This document shows positions 52,196-61,296 of a stretch of 64,000 nucleotides of DNA, piece by piece. The stretch comes from Gracilibacillus lacisalsi DSM 19029. Lineage in GTDB: Bacteria; Bacillota; Bacilli; Bacillales; Amphibacillaceae. Location: the NCBI RefSeq assembly GCF_000377765.1, contig NZ_KB898676.1, forward strand, positions 24,844-88,843. Reading direction: 5' to 3'. A program made the translations under genes and the position numbers. The notes beneath the pieces are model-generated. The model was not told where the DNA came from and did not search any database. It worked only from the letters and a program-made list of their open reading frames with translations. Positions within the stretch are counted from its first letter, which is position 1. The number at the start of each line of letters is the position of its first letter.

Positions 52196-52718
52196 TTTGA
52201 TCACCTCGATACAAAGAATGTAACTTTTTTAAACCGTAGAATACTCTAGATTTTATCGTTCCTATAGAAGTATTCGTCATGTTGGCGATAGTTAGGAAAT
52301 CAAGGTCATGTAAATATCTTAAGCGTATCGCCTCCGCTTGCTTTTCATTAAGATGTGCCAGCATGCTATGTATGTCTAATTGCCTCTCCACTCGTTCAAA
52401 ATCATTATGAGCTTGTTTCAACGTATTTTCTGCTTCCTGTTCATCTAATAGAACGGTTTTATTTCTTTTGCGATAGGCATTATGACAACAATTGACTAAT
52501 ATCTTTTTACTCCAGCTGTAAAAAGATTTGTTGTTTTTTAATAAGTGAATGTTTTCATAAAGCTTAACAATCATATCTTCTATGACATCTAAAGCATCTT
52601 CTTCTTTTCTCATATAGGAAAATGCCAAGCGATAATAATCATCTTTTTGACTTAAAATCAGGCTTAAAAGTGCTTCTTTATCCCCTTTTTTTGCTTTCTT
52701 TACCAGTGCTACATTCAT
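52188..52718 (-). CDS. ECF RNA polymerase sigma factor
   Basis: 176-residue extracytoplasmic-function sigma factor. Region 2 about 10-75 (YRLAFSYMRKEEDALDVIED, SFYSWSKKILVN), region 4 about 110-165 (LNEKQAEAIRLRYLHDLDF, ANMTNTSIGTIKSRVFYGL helix-turn-helix). Start ATG behind GGGGGATAGCGGTA. Operon with the DUF4179 anti-sigma, and only about 110 bases from the unrelated sigma/anti-sigma operon upstream. Target promoters cannot be predicted from this window. Confidence 0.9.
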   Translation of the reverse strand: MNVALVKKAKKGDKEALLSLILSQKDDYYRLAFSYMRKEEDALDVIEDMIVKLYENIHLLKNNKSFYSWSKKILVNCCHNAYRKRNKTVLLDEQEAENTLKQAHNDFERVERQLDIHSMLAHLNEKQAEAIRLRYLHDLDFLTIANMTNTSIGTIKSRVFYGLKKLHSLYRGDQNE

Positions 52719-52825
52719 TACCGCTATCCCCCTCTCCTATATAAGAGTATTGAAACATGCAATAAGTTCATTATAAATGAAAAAAGAAGGGAAAACTTTT
52801 AACAATCTCCCCTTCTTTATCTTCG

Positions 52826-53905
52826 TTATTTATTTTTAGCTTTTTTTTGATTGATAGCAAGTAGGATGCCTGCACCTATCAGCAATAGACTAATAACTGT
52901 AACTTGGAAATACTGATAATATAATTGTTGAAAATTGATATGAAATAACTCTTCTAAATAACTAGCAAAGACGGGCATCAACACTGAATCCAGTAAATAG
53001 AACAAACCAAGTATAATGAGTGCAATACCAATCCATTTTTGATAACTAGCTAAATATTTTATAATCGGAACATCTTCCAGTACTTCATATTCAAACCGAT
53101 TCGCTAATTGTAAGGCATCAAAGAAACTAAAAAACCAAATTAACGGAATCAGAAATAGAAAAAGTGATAAGTTTAGGACATCCAAAATGTAAATCGAAAA
53201 TAAAAAGGATGCCATTATCTGAATACCTCTTTTCTGCAAGCCTAAGTATAAATGACCTGCCCCAGGGAAAATCGCTAATATAGTCGCGATCATCTTACTT
53301 TTTTTCTCATTATCATGTATTCGATTAAAATCGTCCATGATGGTTCGATCTTCTAATTCTTTACCTGCCTGTTTTTGATTTAATAGCTGGATAATATCAA
53401 ACATGCTATATATCCAAATAATTGGCAGTGCTAAAAGAAAAATTAAAAAGACAGCACTCGTTAGAAAGCTAATAAAGAAAACCATGATGATCACGCCGAA
53501 AAAGGCAGCAAGTATGGTTAATCCACGATAAGACAAGCCTAAATAAAAATGTCCCATTCCAGGTATTACCGACAACAACATAGTAGTCACTCGCTCGTTA
53601 GATGTTTCCTTTAGGTGATGTGTTTGACTACTACTCTCATTTGTACCATTGTGTACTTTTGCTATGAAAAGTGTAATCGTAATATCCATCATATTAATAC
53701 CCCATATCATGAAAGCTAAAAAGGCTAGCATAAAAAAAGTGTCATGATAGGGATCAAACCCGAATATTACCATATAAAAAGCTAATACAACAGTTATAGC
53801 AAACGCAAGTGTATAAAGAACACCTCGAATTTTATGTCCCCAGTAAATGTGTCCAAATCCTGGAATGAATCCTAGAAAAAATGCCGCTAATCCTGATTTA
53901 TTCAT
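52826..53905 (-). CDS. Multi-span membrane protein with three PGxGHxYxGxxxRG repeats
   Basis: 359-residue membrane protein built of three repeats, each an amphipathic motif before a helical hairpin: GFIPGFGHIYWGHKIRGVL (about 12), VIPGMGHFYLGLSYRGLTI (about 115) and IFPGAGHLYLGLQKRGIQI (about 212), then a fourth hydrophobic part. The PG-x-GH-x-Y motif recalls TM2-type proteins. Function unknown. Its ATG overlaps the zinc anti-sigma stop by 8 bases, making it the third gene of the sigma operon, so it is a likely target or partner of that sigma factor (inference). Confidence 0.7.
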   Translation of the reverse strand: MNKSGLAAFFLGFIPGFGHIYWGHKIRGVLYTLAFAITVVLAFYMVIFGFDPYHDTFFMLAFLAFMIWGINMMDITITLFIAKVHNGTNESSSQTHHLKETSNERVTTMLLSVIPGMGHFYLGLSYRGLTILAAFFGVIIMVFFISFLTSAVFLIFLLALPIIWIYSMFDIIQLLNQKQAGKELEDRTIMDDFNRIHDNEKKSKMIATILAIFPGAGHLYLGLQKRGIQIMASFLFSIYILDVLNLSLFLFLIPLIWFFSFFDALQLANRFEYEVLEDVPIIKYLASYQKWIGIALIILGLFYLLDSVLMPVFASYLEELFHINFQQLYYQYFQVTVISLLLIGAGILLAINQKKAKNK

Positions 53906-54308
53906 GACGATGAACCCCCTTTATTTCTTGTAATACACCATCTGTTTTCGTCATTAGGTGATCCGTAATAGATCCACCTTTTTTTTGTTGGATATCTGAT
54001 ACATCTAATGCCCCTTGGAATACACCAGTAATAGTTAGTAAAATCGTTAAGCCAGCTGCTACAAGGTAATGGATGAATACATGGTTTTGTTTCTTTCTCG
54101 AAGGAGCAGGTAGTCTGATTTCCAATTGCTGAAGTGTATCATCTGTAAAATGAGCAGAAAGCCCGCTGTTCATTTCGACTTCCTCTACGATTGATAAATA
54201 TAAATCAGTACATGTTTCACATTCTAATAAATGATTTTCAACTTCTGTCTCCTGGTTAGACTCTGCATTTATATAAGCCAGTAGAGCGTCTCTTGTCATA
54301 TGTTTCAT
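53898..54308 (-). CDS. ylaD: Zinc-finger anti-sigma factor (YlaD-like)
   Basis: 136-residue membrane anti-sigma. The zf-HC2 motif H-x3-C-x2-C is visible as NHLLECETCTDLYLS (about residues 25-39), which binds zinc and holds the sigma factor. One transmembrane helix (VFIHYLVAAGLTILLTITG, about 78-96) leads to a short external tail. ATG lies one base after the sigma stop, behind GGAGGAGG. B. subtilis ylaC-ylaD has the same order. Confidence 0.88.
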   Translation of the reverse strand: MKHMTRDALLAYINAESNQETEVENHLLECETCTDLYLSIVEEVEMNSGLSAHFTDDTLQQLEIRLPAPSRKKQNHVFIHYLVAAGLTILLTITGVFQGALDVSDIQQKKGGSITDHLMTKTDGVLQEIKGVHRHE

Positions 54309-54309
54309 G

Positions 54310-54849
54310 TTAAAAATCCTCCTCCTTCCAGTTTTGCTTCATCCATTTTCTTGCTCGATATAATCTCATCTTGACATTCGTTTCTTCTACACCTAACTTT
54401 TGTGCGATTTGTTTATAAGTTAATTCTTCAAAATAATAAGCTTTCACCACGATTTGAAACTTTTCCGGCATGTTATTAATGTATTGATGAACCTTGTTTA
54501 ATGTATCCTTACTGATGACTTGTTCGTCTGGATCTGTCTGCATACTTACTGGTTCAAATACTTCAAAGGTTTCTAATTCTTCGTTCTGTCTTGTCTTTTT
54601 TCGCTTATAATCAATTGCTTTATGTAGGGCAATACGACTAATCCAAGTTTTAAAGCCTTTATGCTGATAGGAAGAAAGAGCATCAATCATTTTAATAAAG
54701 GTTTCTTGTGCTAGATCTTCTGCGATCTTTTCATCATGTACAACACTATAAGTTACTTTAAAAACATGATGTTTGTACCGCTCTATCAACAAGCGGATCG
54801 CATGTTGATTGCCCGCTCTTATTTTTTTGATCAGTTGTTCATCTTGAAT
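54310..54849 (-). CDS. ylaC: ECF RNA polymerase sigma factor (YlaC-like), probable ATT start
   Basis: ECF sigma factor with region 2 RYKHHVFKVTYSVVHDEKIAEDL... and region 4 LTYKQIAQKLGVEETNVKMRL. The first conventional start codon in frame, TTG 54792, would delete the conserved opening DEQLIKKIRAGNQHAIRLL, which is coded upstream. The only suitable codons there are ATT 54849 (6 bases behind AGGGGGG), ATC 54852 and CTG. I therefore place the start at ATT, giving 180 codons, as in infC. A TTG start (160 residues) remains possible. Operon sigma-zinc anti-sigma-membrane protein. Confidence 0.72.
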   Translation of the reverse strand: MQDEQLIKKIRAGNQHAIRLLIERYKHHVFKVTYSVVHDEKIAEDLAQETFIKMIDALSSYQHKGFKTWISRIALHKAIDYKRKKTRQNEELETFEVFEPVSMQTDPDEQVISKDTLNKVHQYINNMPEKFQIVVKAYYFEELTYKQIAQKLGVEETNVKMRLYRARKWMKQNWKEEDF

Positions 54850-55000
54850 GATGCTCCCCCCTTCCTTTTTTGTCTCTCCTTTAATTGACGTTTAAAAAAG
54901 GAGAATGACTACAAAAATATTAAAATTTTTTTCACTTATATTTATCTGTAATCATGATATAATGAAAGAATAGAATACCAAAGAAGTCAGGAGTGAGGAT

Positions 55001-56125
55001 TTGCCCAAGTTTCGAACGATTGTTTTCTTCCTGTTAATAGGAGGATTAATATGGTTTTTATATGAAGATGATTTTAAGCAAGATGGATTAACTGGCGTTT
55101 GGCATGAGATGAAGGATGATTTTAATCAATTAAAAAATAATAGCCAGATAAGCAGCACACTCAAAAACCTTCGTTTCGAATTAGAAAGTTTATTTAACTC
55201 CGTGACAGACGATCATTCTGAAGATGTACCTTCCCCTAATATAGAATCACCTGATCTCACGAAACCTACTGAACAAACTTTTTCGATTCATAACATCGAG
55301 ATTAATGATAAAAAGTCAGATGTTGAAAGTATTCTTAATGACTCGAAACGAAGTACATTAAATGAATATGGGACAAATTGGTACACTTACCATGAACATT
55401 TCCAAAATTTTGTCATGGTTGCTTATAACGATGATAATCAGGTCGTAGGGCTGTACACCAATCAAGACTTGATTAGTTCGAGCGTTGATATAACCCTACA
55501 AAACGATAAAAATGACGTAAGAGAAACATTTGGAGAACCGCTTGATTCCATTAAAAAAGGATTTGTTAAATATCGTATCAATGATAACGATGAACAGGAC
55601 ACCTATTTAATCGATGATAACTATGTCACCATTTTTTATGACATGCATCAAGAGAATCGGATAGCGGCTATTCAAATCATTCATGAAAGTCTGGAAGACC
55701 AAAAGGAGGACTATTTTGCAGCTCCGGATAGTGCCTTAGCAGAGGGTTTAGAATATCAGCTGTTTGATCTTACCAATGCTGCAAGAGCTAAATTTGAAGA
55801 ACCAATATTGGAATGGCATGAAACCTCTAGAGTAACTGCTCAAAATCATAGTGAAGATATGGCGGAAAATAATTATTTTGGACATACCAATTTAGATAAC
55901 CAATCACCATTTGATCGCTTGGAAGAAGATAACATCACATTCCGTATGGCTGGAGAAAATTTAGCAGCAGGACAGCCTAGCAGTATCTTTGCTCATCAAG
56001 GACTTATGAATTCAAAAGGGCATCGGGACAATATTTTAAACTCCGATTTTAGACAAATGTCTGTAGGGGTTGCTTTTCAAGAAGATGGGCAACCATTCTA
56101 TACTGAAACCTATTTAACGCAATAA
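55001..56125 (+). CDS. ylbC: CAP-domain secreted protein with CAP-associated domain (YlbC-like)
   Basis: 374 residues: an N-terminal signal anchor (IVFFLLIGGLIWFLYEDDF), a CAP-associated domain (about 95-235, SIHNIEINDKKSDVESIL), then a C-terminal CAP/SCP domain (about 250-374) with LTNAARAKFEEPILEWH, HSEDMAENNYFGHTN, GENLAAG and SKGHRDNILNSDF. CAP proteins of this type are extracellular or envelope-bound and of unknown biochemistry. TTG start 55001 behind AGGAGTGAGGAT. Confidence 0.9.
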   Translation: MPKFRTIVFFLLIGGLIWFLYEDDFKQDGLTGVWHEMKDDFNQLKNNSQISSTLKNLRFELESLFNSVTDDHSEDVPSPNIESPDLTKPTEQTFSIHNIEINDKKSDVESILNDSKRSTLNEYGTNWYTYHEHFQNFVMVAYNDDNQVVGLYTNQDLISSSVDITLQNDKNDVRETFGEPLDSIKKGFVKYRINDNDEQDTYLIDDNYVTIFYDMHQENRIAAIQIIHESLEDQKEDYFAAPDSALAEGLEYQLFDLTNAARAKFEEPILEWHETSRVTAQNHSEDMAENNYFGHTNLDNQSPFDRLEEDNITFRMAGENLAAGQPSSIFAHQGLMNSKGHRDNILNSDFRQMSVGVAFQEDGQPFYTETYLTQ

Positions 56126-56150
56126 TGCTTACCTTCTAAAGGTAAGCATT
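56124..56150 (+). terminator. Terminator of ylbC-like gene
   Basis: AATGCTTACCTT pairs with AAGGTAAGCATT; ATTTG follows. Confidence 0.7.
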
Positions 56151-56180
56151 ATTTGTAATTAGGTAAGTACAAATTTTTGG

Positions 56181-56240
56181 ATTTGTCTAGCTCCAAGCAC
56201 CCAGAAACTAGGAGACTTCACGAATCGCCCTTCGATAATT
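56181..56240 (-). repeat. Dispersed repeat, family B, partial copy 3 (inverted)
   Basis: Reverse complement of the right half of the element at 15669-15820: TTGTCTAGCTCC, AAACTAGG-GACTTCACGAA and TCGCCCT-CGATAA are shared. The left half is missing. Confidence 0.75.
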
Positions 56241-56550
56241 AATTTTCGTTATCATGTTTCAGGTGATGTTTATGATCCCATTTTGGAATGAAGTTATTTT
56301 CCTGGAGCTTTTCATATTTTTTCTCCATATGTTGGATTATCTTTTGACCTTTTTCTTCTGGAAAAACACCATATTCTACGTATTTCTCAATGATTTGCTT
56401 TTCTTTTTCCATTACTTCCTGTTTCAGAGTTTTGATTTCATCTATCTGCTCATCAGATAGTTTCACTTCCTCTGTTTCTGCCTGTACAGACGAAAGGAAT
56501 AATCCTCCAATGGAAATGGTCAATAAACATGCAATATAAAACTTCCGCAA
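56239..56550 (-). CDS. DUF2680 secreted small protein (YckD-like)
   Basis: 103-residue exported protein. Signal peptide MRKFYIACLLTISIGGLFLS with cleavage after VQA; mature part is a charged helix (LSDEQIDEIKTLKQEVMEKE) and an HHLKH-type tail. DUF2680 includes B. subtilis YckD; function unknown. TTG at 56550 is preferred to GTG 56559, which would start inside the AAAGGAGTG site. Single gene. Confidence 0.85.
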   Translation of the reverse strand: MRKFYIACLLTISIGGLFLSSVQAETEEVKLSDEQIDEIKTLKQEVMEKEKQIIEKYVEYGVFPEEKGQKIIQHMEKKYEKLQENNFIPKWDHKHHLKHDNEN

Positions 56551-56616
56551 TTTGATCACACTCCTTTTTCCCTTAGTATTGCAATCTTTTGCATACTTAT
56601 GCGAAAAATGGAGTGG

Positions 56617-57342
56617 TTAGCTGAAATCTTTCATCCAGTTTATTAGCAAATCTTCCTGATACAAGTCATTCGGATATTCAATGATTCCTGTATCCTCCTG
56701 CTCATATAGATACATTAATAACTCATTAATAGCTCCCATGTACTCCTGATACAGGAATTCATAACTGATCGTCTCCTCAGGCATGACTTGATCAGCACAA
56801 ACTGCGGGATCACTATAATTAACGTATGTTCGACAGGGTAAAGGTCTTATCTCGTATGCCAAACATTGATTCCTTTCTGTGTCTAACATAACACAAGGTA
56901 ATAAAGATTTTTTATAGTTATATTTGTGGTTGCGGTCTGTTACATCCAATTCGGAAAACTGTTTTACCTTATCCTTATACTCTCGATAGTAATGGGCAAA
57001 ATGCTCCGCTATTTTTTCTTTTCGCTCTACAGGCATCTGTCTAATAGAATGCTTGATTAACTTTGCTTCCATCTTATTAATTACAATCGGAAAGTAGCAA
57101 CAAAAAGCACAACCCATTCGGCAAGTTGGTTCTAAGTCTACGGTCTTTTCCATCTGATTAATTTCCGTTGATACGGCTTCAAGCAGAAGCTGAAAACTTT
57201 TAATTAATTTTTGGTCTGCGGAAAGATTGCTATCTATTAATTGATCAACAATTTGATAGAAAGCATCTTCGTTAATTTGGTATTTCTCATTTAATTCGTT
57301 GCATTTTTTTATAATTTCTTCCTGTGTTAAATAATGATTCAT
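56617..57342 (-). CDS. YkgJ-type cysteine cluster protein
   Basis: 241-residue protein of the YkgJ/FliB-like zinc/iron cysteine-cluster family. Cysteine motif C74-x3-C78-x2-CC81/82 (CRMGCAFCCYFPIV), followed by later cysteines CVMLD, NQCLAYEIRPLPCRTY. Probably binds zinc or a 4Fe-4S cluster; role unknown. ATG at 57342 is 8 bases behind TAGGAG; an open frame to 57366 has no site. Downstream of the nuclease-like gene in the same direction, with 38 bases between stop and next start, so perhaps co-transcribed. Confidence 0.8.
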   Translation of the reverse strand: MNHYLTQEEIIKKCNELNEKYQINEDAFYQIVDQLIDSNLSADQKLIKSFQLLLEAVSTEINQMEKTVDLEPTCRMGCAFCCYFPIVINKMEAKLIKHSIRQMPVERKEKIAEHFAHYYREYKDKVKQFSELDVTDRNHKYNYKKSLLPCVMLDTERNQCLAYEIRPLPCRTYVNYSDPAVCADQVMPEETISYEFLYQEYMGAINELLMYLYEQEDTGIIEYPNDLYQEDLLINWMKDFS

Positions 57343-57404
57343 ATTTGGTCTCCTACTAGTTTTCATTTCTTTGACTAGTATAACAGATTTTCGAACACTC
57401 AGTT

Positions 57405-58895
57405 TTACAGATTGTTTTTCAAATAGAAGAAGATTTGATCCAGCTCATGACAGGTTAAACTTATTGTTCCTGTCATTGTTTCTTTTAACTTTCCGATTGT
57501 GAGTTCATTAATATCTTTCAAGTTTCCTATTTGAAGATAATAATTGGTAAATTGCCAATCTAAATGATGATTATCTTTCAATTTATTTTTAATCAATTTC
57601 TTGGAAGTCATATAAGATTGATATTCTTCACTTGATAATTTATTCTTCGGCTTATATTTATATGGAGAGGATTTTATAACGAGAGAAAACCGATTCATAT
57701 CCCAAATAAAGTACAGGCTGACCAAGATATTCTGGGACTTGTTTTTCCAACTTTTTTTATGTATCTCGTAATGCCAGTCAATATGACCTTTGCCCTGTAC
57801 AGTAAATGTCTTTCTCCTATACTGTTCATTTTCATTTTCCAACTCTTTAAACAATACTTGGACTACCTTGTCAAAAACAAGTGGAACCGTCAAATCTTCA
57901 TCTTTTACTTTTTGATTAACTTCTTTTAATGACCATTGGGGATCAATAGTCCAGTTGCAAGTGCGCTCAATTGGCTTATAATGGTTTGTTAAGAAATGAT
58001 TCCACCAATGCCATAATATAATATGCTTCGAAATTTGTTGCAAGTAACGAGTAAATATCTGGTGAATAGTTTGATTACCAATATATACGATATTTCGCTC
58101 TTTTAAATTCATTTCTTTTAAAGGTGATAGATAACCAGTTTTAAAATAGACAGGTATAATATATCCTTTTGTTTCTAGCTTCTTTAAGGTATTAACATAA
58201 AATTCAGGTTGATCTTGACGACTTTCTCCACTATTTACTTTATCTTCTATGACAATATAGACTTTCTCATTAGAGATTTTCGATTCAAGGATTAATAAAA
58301 TATCAATATGATGAGCTTGTTTCTTTATATCAACTAAATAATAATCTTCAAAACTTTCGGTAAAGGTTTGGTTTAATTTTTGAAATTGATGAAAGATATT
58401 ATTTAATATGTCTTGTGCTATCTGTCCTGCTGTCTCTGCACTTTCTTTCCTAGCATACTCAAACAACCAACACAAAAAAGCGTCTTGTGAAAGTTCACTT
58501 GTTGCAAAATCAAATAAGTTTGGCTCCTCTATATAACCAGATCGGCTGTCGCGAGCTTCTCGTAATAATGATAAACCATCCAGGGAACCAACATATGCCT
58601 CCCAATATCCGCGTGCTAATATCGAGTCAATGTTCATCACTGGAAAACATACATTTTGGGCTTTATCTACAATTCTCCCATTATCACTATTAAGTGCAAC
58701 TAAAAATATTTCTGAATTCTGCTTTGCAATAACCATAGGATAAGTCATGTTCTTTTGAATGAACCCACATTGATTGTCACATACATAGACAAAGTCAGCA
58801 TCAAGATAAATCTTATGATTATTCATGAGTTCTAATGTTTCTGAAACTTGTTCTTCTACATTACCTCTACAAATAGGACACTTCGTATTAATCAT
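57405..58895 (-). CDS. PD-(D/E)XK nuclease-like protein with N-terminal zinc ribbon
   Basis: 496-residue protein, not recognised as a named gene. N-terminal zinc ribbon C6-x2-C9 ... C39-x3-C43 (KCPICRGN, YVCDNQCGF), a short linker, then a PD-(D/E)XK nuclease-superfamily domain of the PF14281 type: ELSQDAFLCWLFEYA (about 139-153), catalytic D in HHIDILLILES, ExK in YIVIEDKV, and RQDQPEFYVNTL. The C-terminal 200 residues are of unknown fold. ATG 58895 behind GAGGAGAGACTACT. PF14281 proteins occur in defence and mobile contexts, but no methylase or toxin is nearby. Confidence 0.72.
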   Translation of the reverse strand: MINTKCPICRGNVEEQVSETLELMNNHKIYLDADFVYVCDNQCGFIQKNMTYPMVIAKQNSEIFLVALNSDNGRIVDKAQNVCFPVMNIDSILARGYWEAYVGSLDGLSLLREARDSRSGYIEEPNLFDFATSELSQDAFLCWLFEYARKESAETAGQIAQDILNNIFHQFQKLNQTFTESFEDYYLVDIKKQAHHIDILLILESKISNEKVYIVIEDKVNSGESRQDQPEFYVNTLKKLETKGYIIPVYFKTGYLSPLKEMNLKERNIVYIGNQTIHQIFTRYLQQISKHIILWHWWNHFLTNHYKPIERTCNWTIDPQWSLKEVNQKVKDEDLTVPLVFDKVVQVLFKELENENEQYRRKTFTVQGKGHIDWHYEIHKKSWKNKSQNILVSLYFIWDMNRFSLVIKSSPYKYKPKNKLSSEEYQSYMTSKKLIKNKLKDNHHLDWQFTNYYLQIGNLKDINELTIGKLKETMTGTISLTCHELDQIFFYLKNNL

Positions 58896-59051
58896 AGTAG
58901 TCTCTCCTCTCCTCACTATAGACGTTTGATATGTAAAAAAAGCGCCATCTTTTTAAACTTCTTCATTTATATCGGCTTATCCCATTTATGATAAAGAAAA
59001 AGGCATAAACCATGTTTATTAGACTGATTTATACCCTCATCGTTAATCTTT

Positions 59052-59846
59052 TCACCGTACATATTCAACTGGAAATACTGTAAATTGATTACTGCAAACA
59101 TACGAAATCATTAACCAAACAACTAAGCTGAGAAAAAATAACAGATCTTTATTCGTATAACCTAAATGATAATAAAAAGTTCGCTTATTATTTTTCGAGA
59201 ATTGTTTCGCCTCCATAGATACGGCAATTCGATGGGCTCGTCGAATACTTTGGGCTAATAAAGGAATGGCATATAATTTTACTTTTTCATACATCCCTTT
59301 CATCCCTTTTGAATATTGGACACCTCTCACCTTTAATGCTTGACGTAATGTTTGAAATTCTTCCACAATGATCGGTAACATACGGATTGCTGCCATAAAA
59401 CTATAAGCATACTTTGGCTTTAACTTTAATTGCTGCATCGTGGAGTAAAATAAATATACGGGTCTAGTCGTTAAAGCGAATAGTAAACTTAAAAGGCCAA
59501 AAACCATACTTCTTAATCCTAAGTGAATGCCACGATAAAAACTCTCCTCTGTGATATGTATGAGACCGAATTTAAACCACGTTTGCTCTCCCTCCCCAAA
59601 AAAGATCATCGTTGTAGAGGAGGAAAGAAAAATAATCGTTAATGGAATAGCTAATAACCCGATAACTTTCCAACGATGACCGGTACCGAAAAGATAAAGC
59701 ACAACAATTCCAGTAATCATATACAACAAAAAGTTAGGATTATGGACAAACAACAAACCAATAAATAGAGCAGTTAATGTCAATAATTTAAAACTAGGAT
59801 TTATCTGATGTAACCAGGTTGGTTGGTAACTAATACTAATAGACAT
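59052..59846 (-). CDS. ykoC: ECF transporter transmembrane T component (YkoC-like)
   Basis: 264-residue EcfT-type membrane protein, energy-coupling scaffold of a vitamin transporter. Six helices; the cytoplasmic coupling helices with the A-R-G motifs are visible as FMAAIRMLPIIVEEF (first) and QSIRRAHRIAVSMEAKQF (second). ATG at 59846 overlaps the ATPase stop by 11 bases. Third gene of the thiamine-precursor uptake operon controlled by the TPP riboswitch. Confidence 0.9.
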   Translation of the reverse strand: MSISISYQPTWLHQINPSFKLLTLTALFIGLLFVHNPNFLLYMITGIVVLYLFGTGHRWKVIGLLAIPLTIIFLSSSTTMIFFGEGEQTWFKFGLIHITEESFYRGIHLGLRSMVFGLLSLLFALTTRPVYLFYSTMQQLKLKPKYAYSFMAAIRMLPIIVEEFQTLRQALKVRGVQYSKGMKGMYEKVKLYAIPLLAQSIRRAHRIAVSMEAKQFSKNNKRTFYYHLGYTNKDLLFFLSLVVWLMISYVCSNQFTVFPVEYVR

Positions 59847-61290
59847 ACATATCATCCTTCAAGATATTTTCTTGCACTCTGGAAAGATCGAATCTTTCCA
59901 TAAGTTCCCCATCTTTTATTCGCCATTCCTTCGTTGCATATAATTCAACTATTTCAGGCTGATGGGTAACCATCACAATGGTGATGCCATTTTTTCGGCA
60001 TTCTTCAAAAAGTTCAAGCATTTGAAAAGTGTTTTTGGCATCTTGACCAAAAGTCGGTTCATCCAAGAGTAGAATATCAACATCTGCAATCGTAGCGGTT
60101 GCTACACTTAATCGTTTCTTTTGACCAATCGATAATTGATAGGGATGGTGGTCTTTAACATGATATAAGTTATATCTTTTTAAATGGGTTTCTATCCTAT
60201 CTGCAAACTCTTCTGGGTGAACCTCACTATTTTTCAAAGAGTGCTCTAGTTCGGCATAAACACTATTCGTGATAAATTGCAGTTCAGGATTTTGGAACAC
60301 ATACCCCATCTTCCGATAATCACATGTGTTAATATTATCTGATAAAAAATAGTTAATCTCTCCTGATGTTTTAATCAATTGCATTATTGCAAGCATCAAC
60401 GTACTTTTACCTGAACCATTTTCACCAGTTATCGCTAGCCAGTCTCCTCGACGAATCACTGCATCATTAACATGCATTTTTATTTGTTTTTGGTAGTAAC
60501 CCTGAAAGGAATCCATGGTTATGATCGGTTGATGCACGTTATCATATTGGGCATAATTAGGAAGTTGGCGGGCATAGTCGTCCCAAATATTTGGATACCA
60601 TATCCCATACTGATACAACTTACTTCGGAATCGACTGAATATATCGTTTGGTTCACCATCAGCCACTATAGCACCTATTTCATCTAAAATAATGACCCGA
60701 TCAACTAAGGGTAAAACATGATCAATTTTATGTTCAACAATCACCACTGTCTTATCTTCAGAAACTTCCTTCAAGGTATCCCAAACTTGTTTCGTGCCAA
60801 CCTGATCCAGCATAGCGGTTGGTTCATCTAAGAACAACACTTCAGGTTCCAAGGCTAATACCGATGCTATCGCAAGCCGCTGTTTCATACCGCCTGATAA
60901 TTGCTGGACAGAAACGTGTTCATCCGCTAATTGTAAACCAACCTGATCTAGGTATTGGCTAATTAAGGGAGCCATATTTTGCTGTGGTATGTTTCTATTT
61001 TCGAGTACAAAAGCAATCTCCTCATCTACATAAGGCATACAAAACTGGGCATCTGGATCTTGAAAAACCATACCATACGATTCTGAAATCTTCCGTTTAT
61101 CAGCTTTAATAGGTACTTCTATCACGTCAGGTATTAAGCCAGCCAATATCTGAAGTAAGGTGGACTTTCCCGATCCAGATGGACCGACAAGCAGTACTTT
61201 CTCACCTTGTTGAATGGATAGTGAAACATCTTTGAATAATAATGATGTTTCATTTGGATATTTAGCTCGTAAATTTTTCACTTCAAGCAT
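59836..61290 (-). CDS. ykoD: ECF transporter ATPase, tandem ABC fusion (YkoD-like)
   Basis: 484-residue fusion of two ATPase domains. First domain: Walker A GPSGSGKST (about 35-43), signature LSGGMKQRLAI, Walker B VLFLDEPTAML; second: GENGSGKST, SIGQKKRLSVATA and DILLLDEPTFG. Together they form the energising heterodimer of an ECF transporter. Two domains in one chain is the usual YkoD form. ATG behind GAGGTAAATTGGC, 6 bases after the ykoE stop. Confidence 0.95.
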   Translation of the reverse strand: MLEVKNLRAKYPNETSLLFKDVSLSIQQGEKVLLVGPSGSGKSTLLQILAGLIPDVIEVPIKADKRKISESYGMVFQDPDAQFCMPYVDEEIAFVLENRNIPQQNMAPLISQYLDQVGLQLADEHVSVQQLSGGMKQRLAIASVLALEPEVLFLDEPTAMLDQVGTKQVWDTLKEVSEDKTVVIVEHKIDHVLPLVDRVIILDEIGAIVADGEPNDIFSRFRSKLYQYGIWYPNIWDDYARQLPNYAQYDNVHQPIITMDSFQGYYQKQIKMHVNDAVIRRGDWLAITGENGSGKSTLMLAIMQLIKTSGEINYFLSDNINTCDYRKMGYVFQNPELQFITNSVYAELEHSLKNSEVHPEEFADRIETHLKRYNLYHVKDHHPYQLSIGQKKRLSVATATIADVDILLLDEPTFGQDAKNTFQMLELFEECRKNGITIVMVTHQPEIVELYATKEWRIKDGELMERFDLSRVQENILKDDMYVY

Positions 61291-61296
61291 GCCAAT

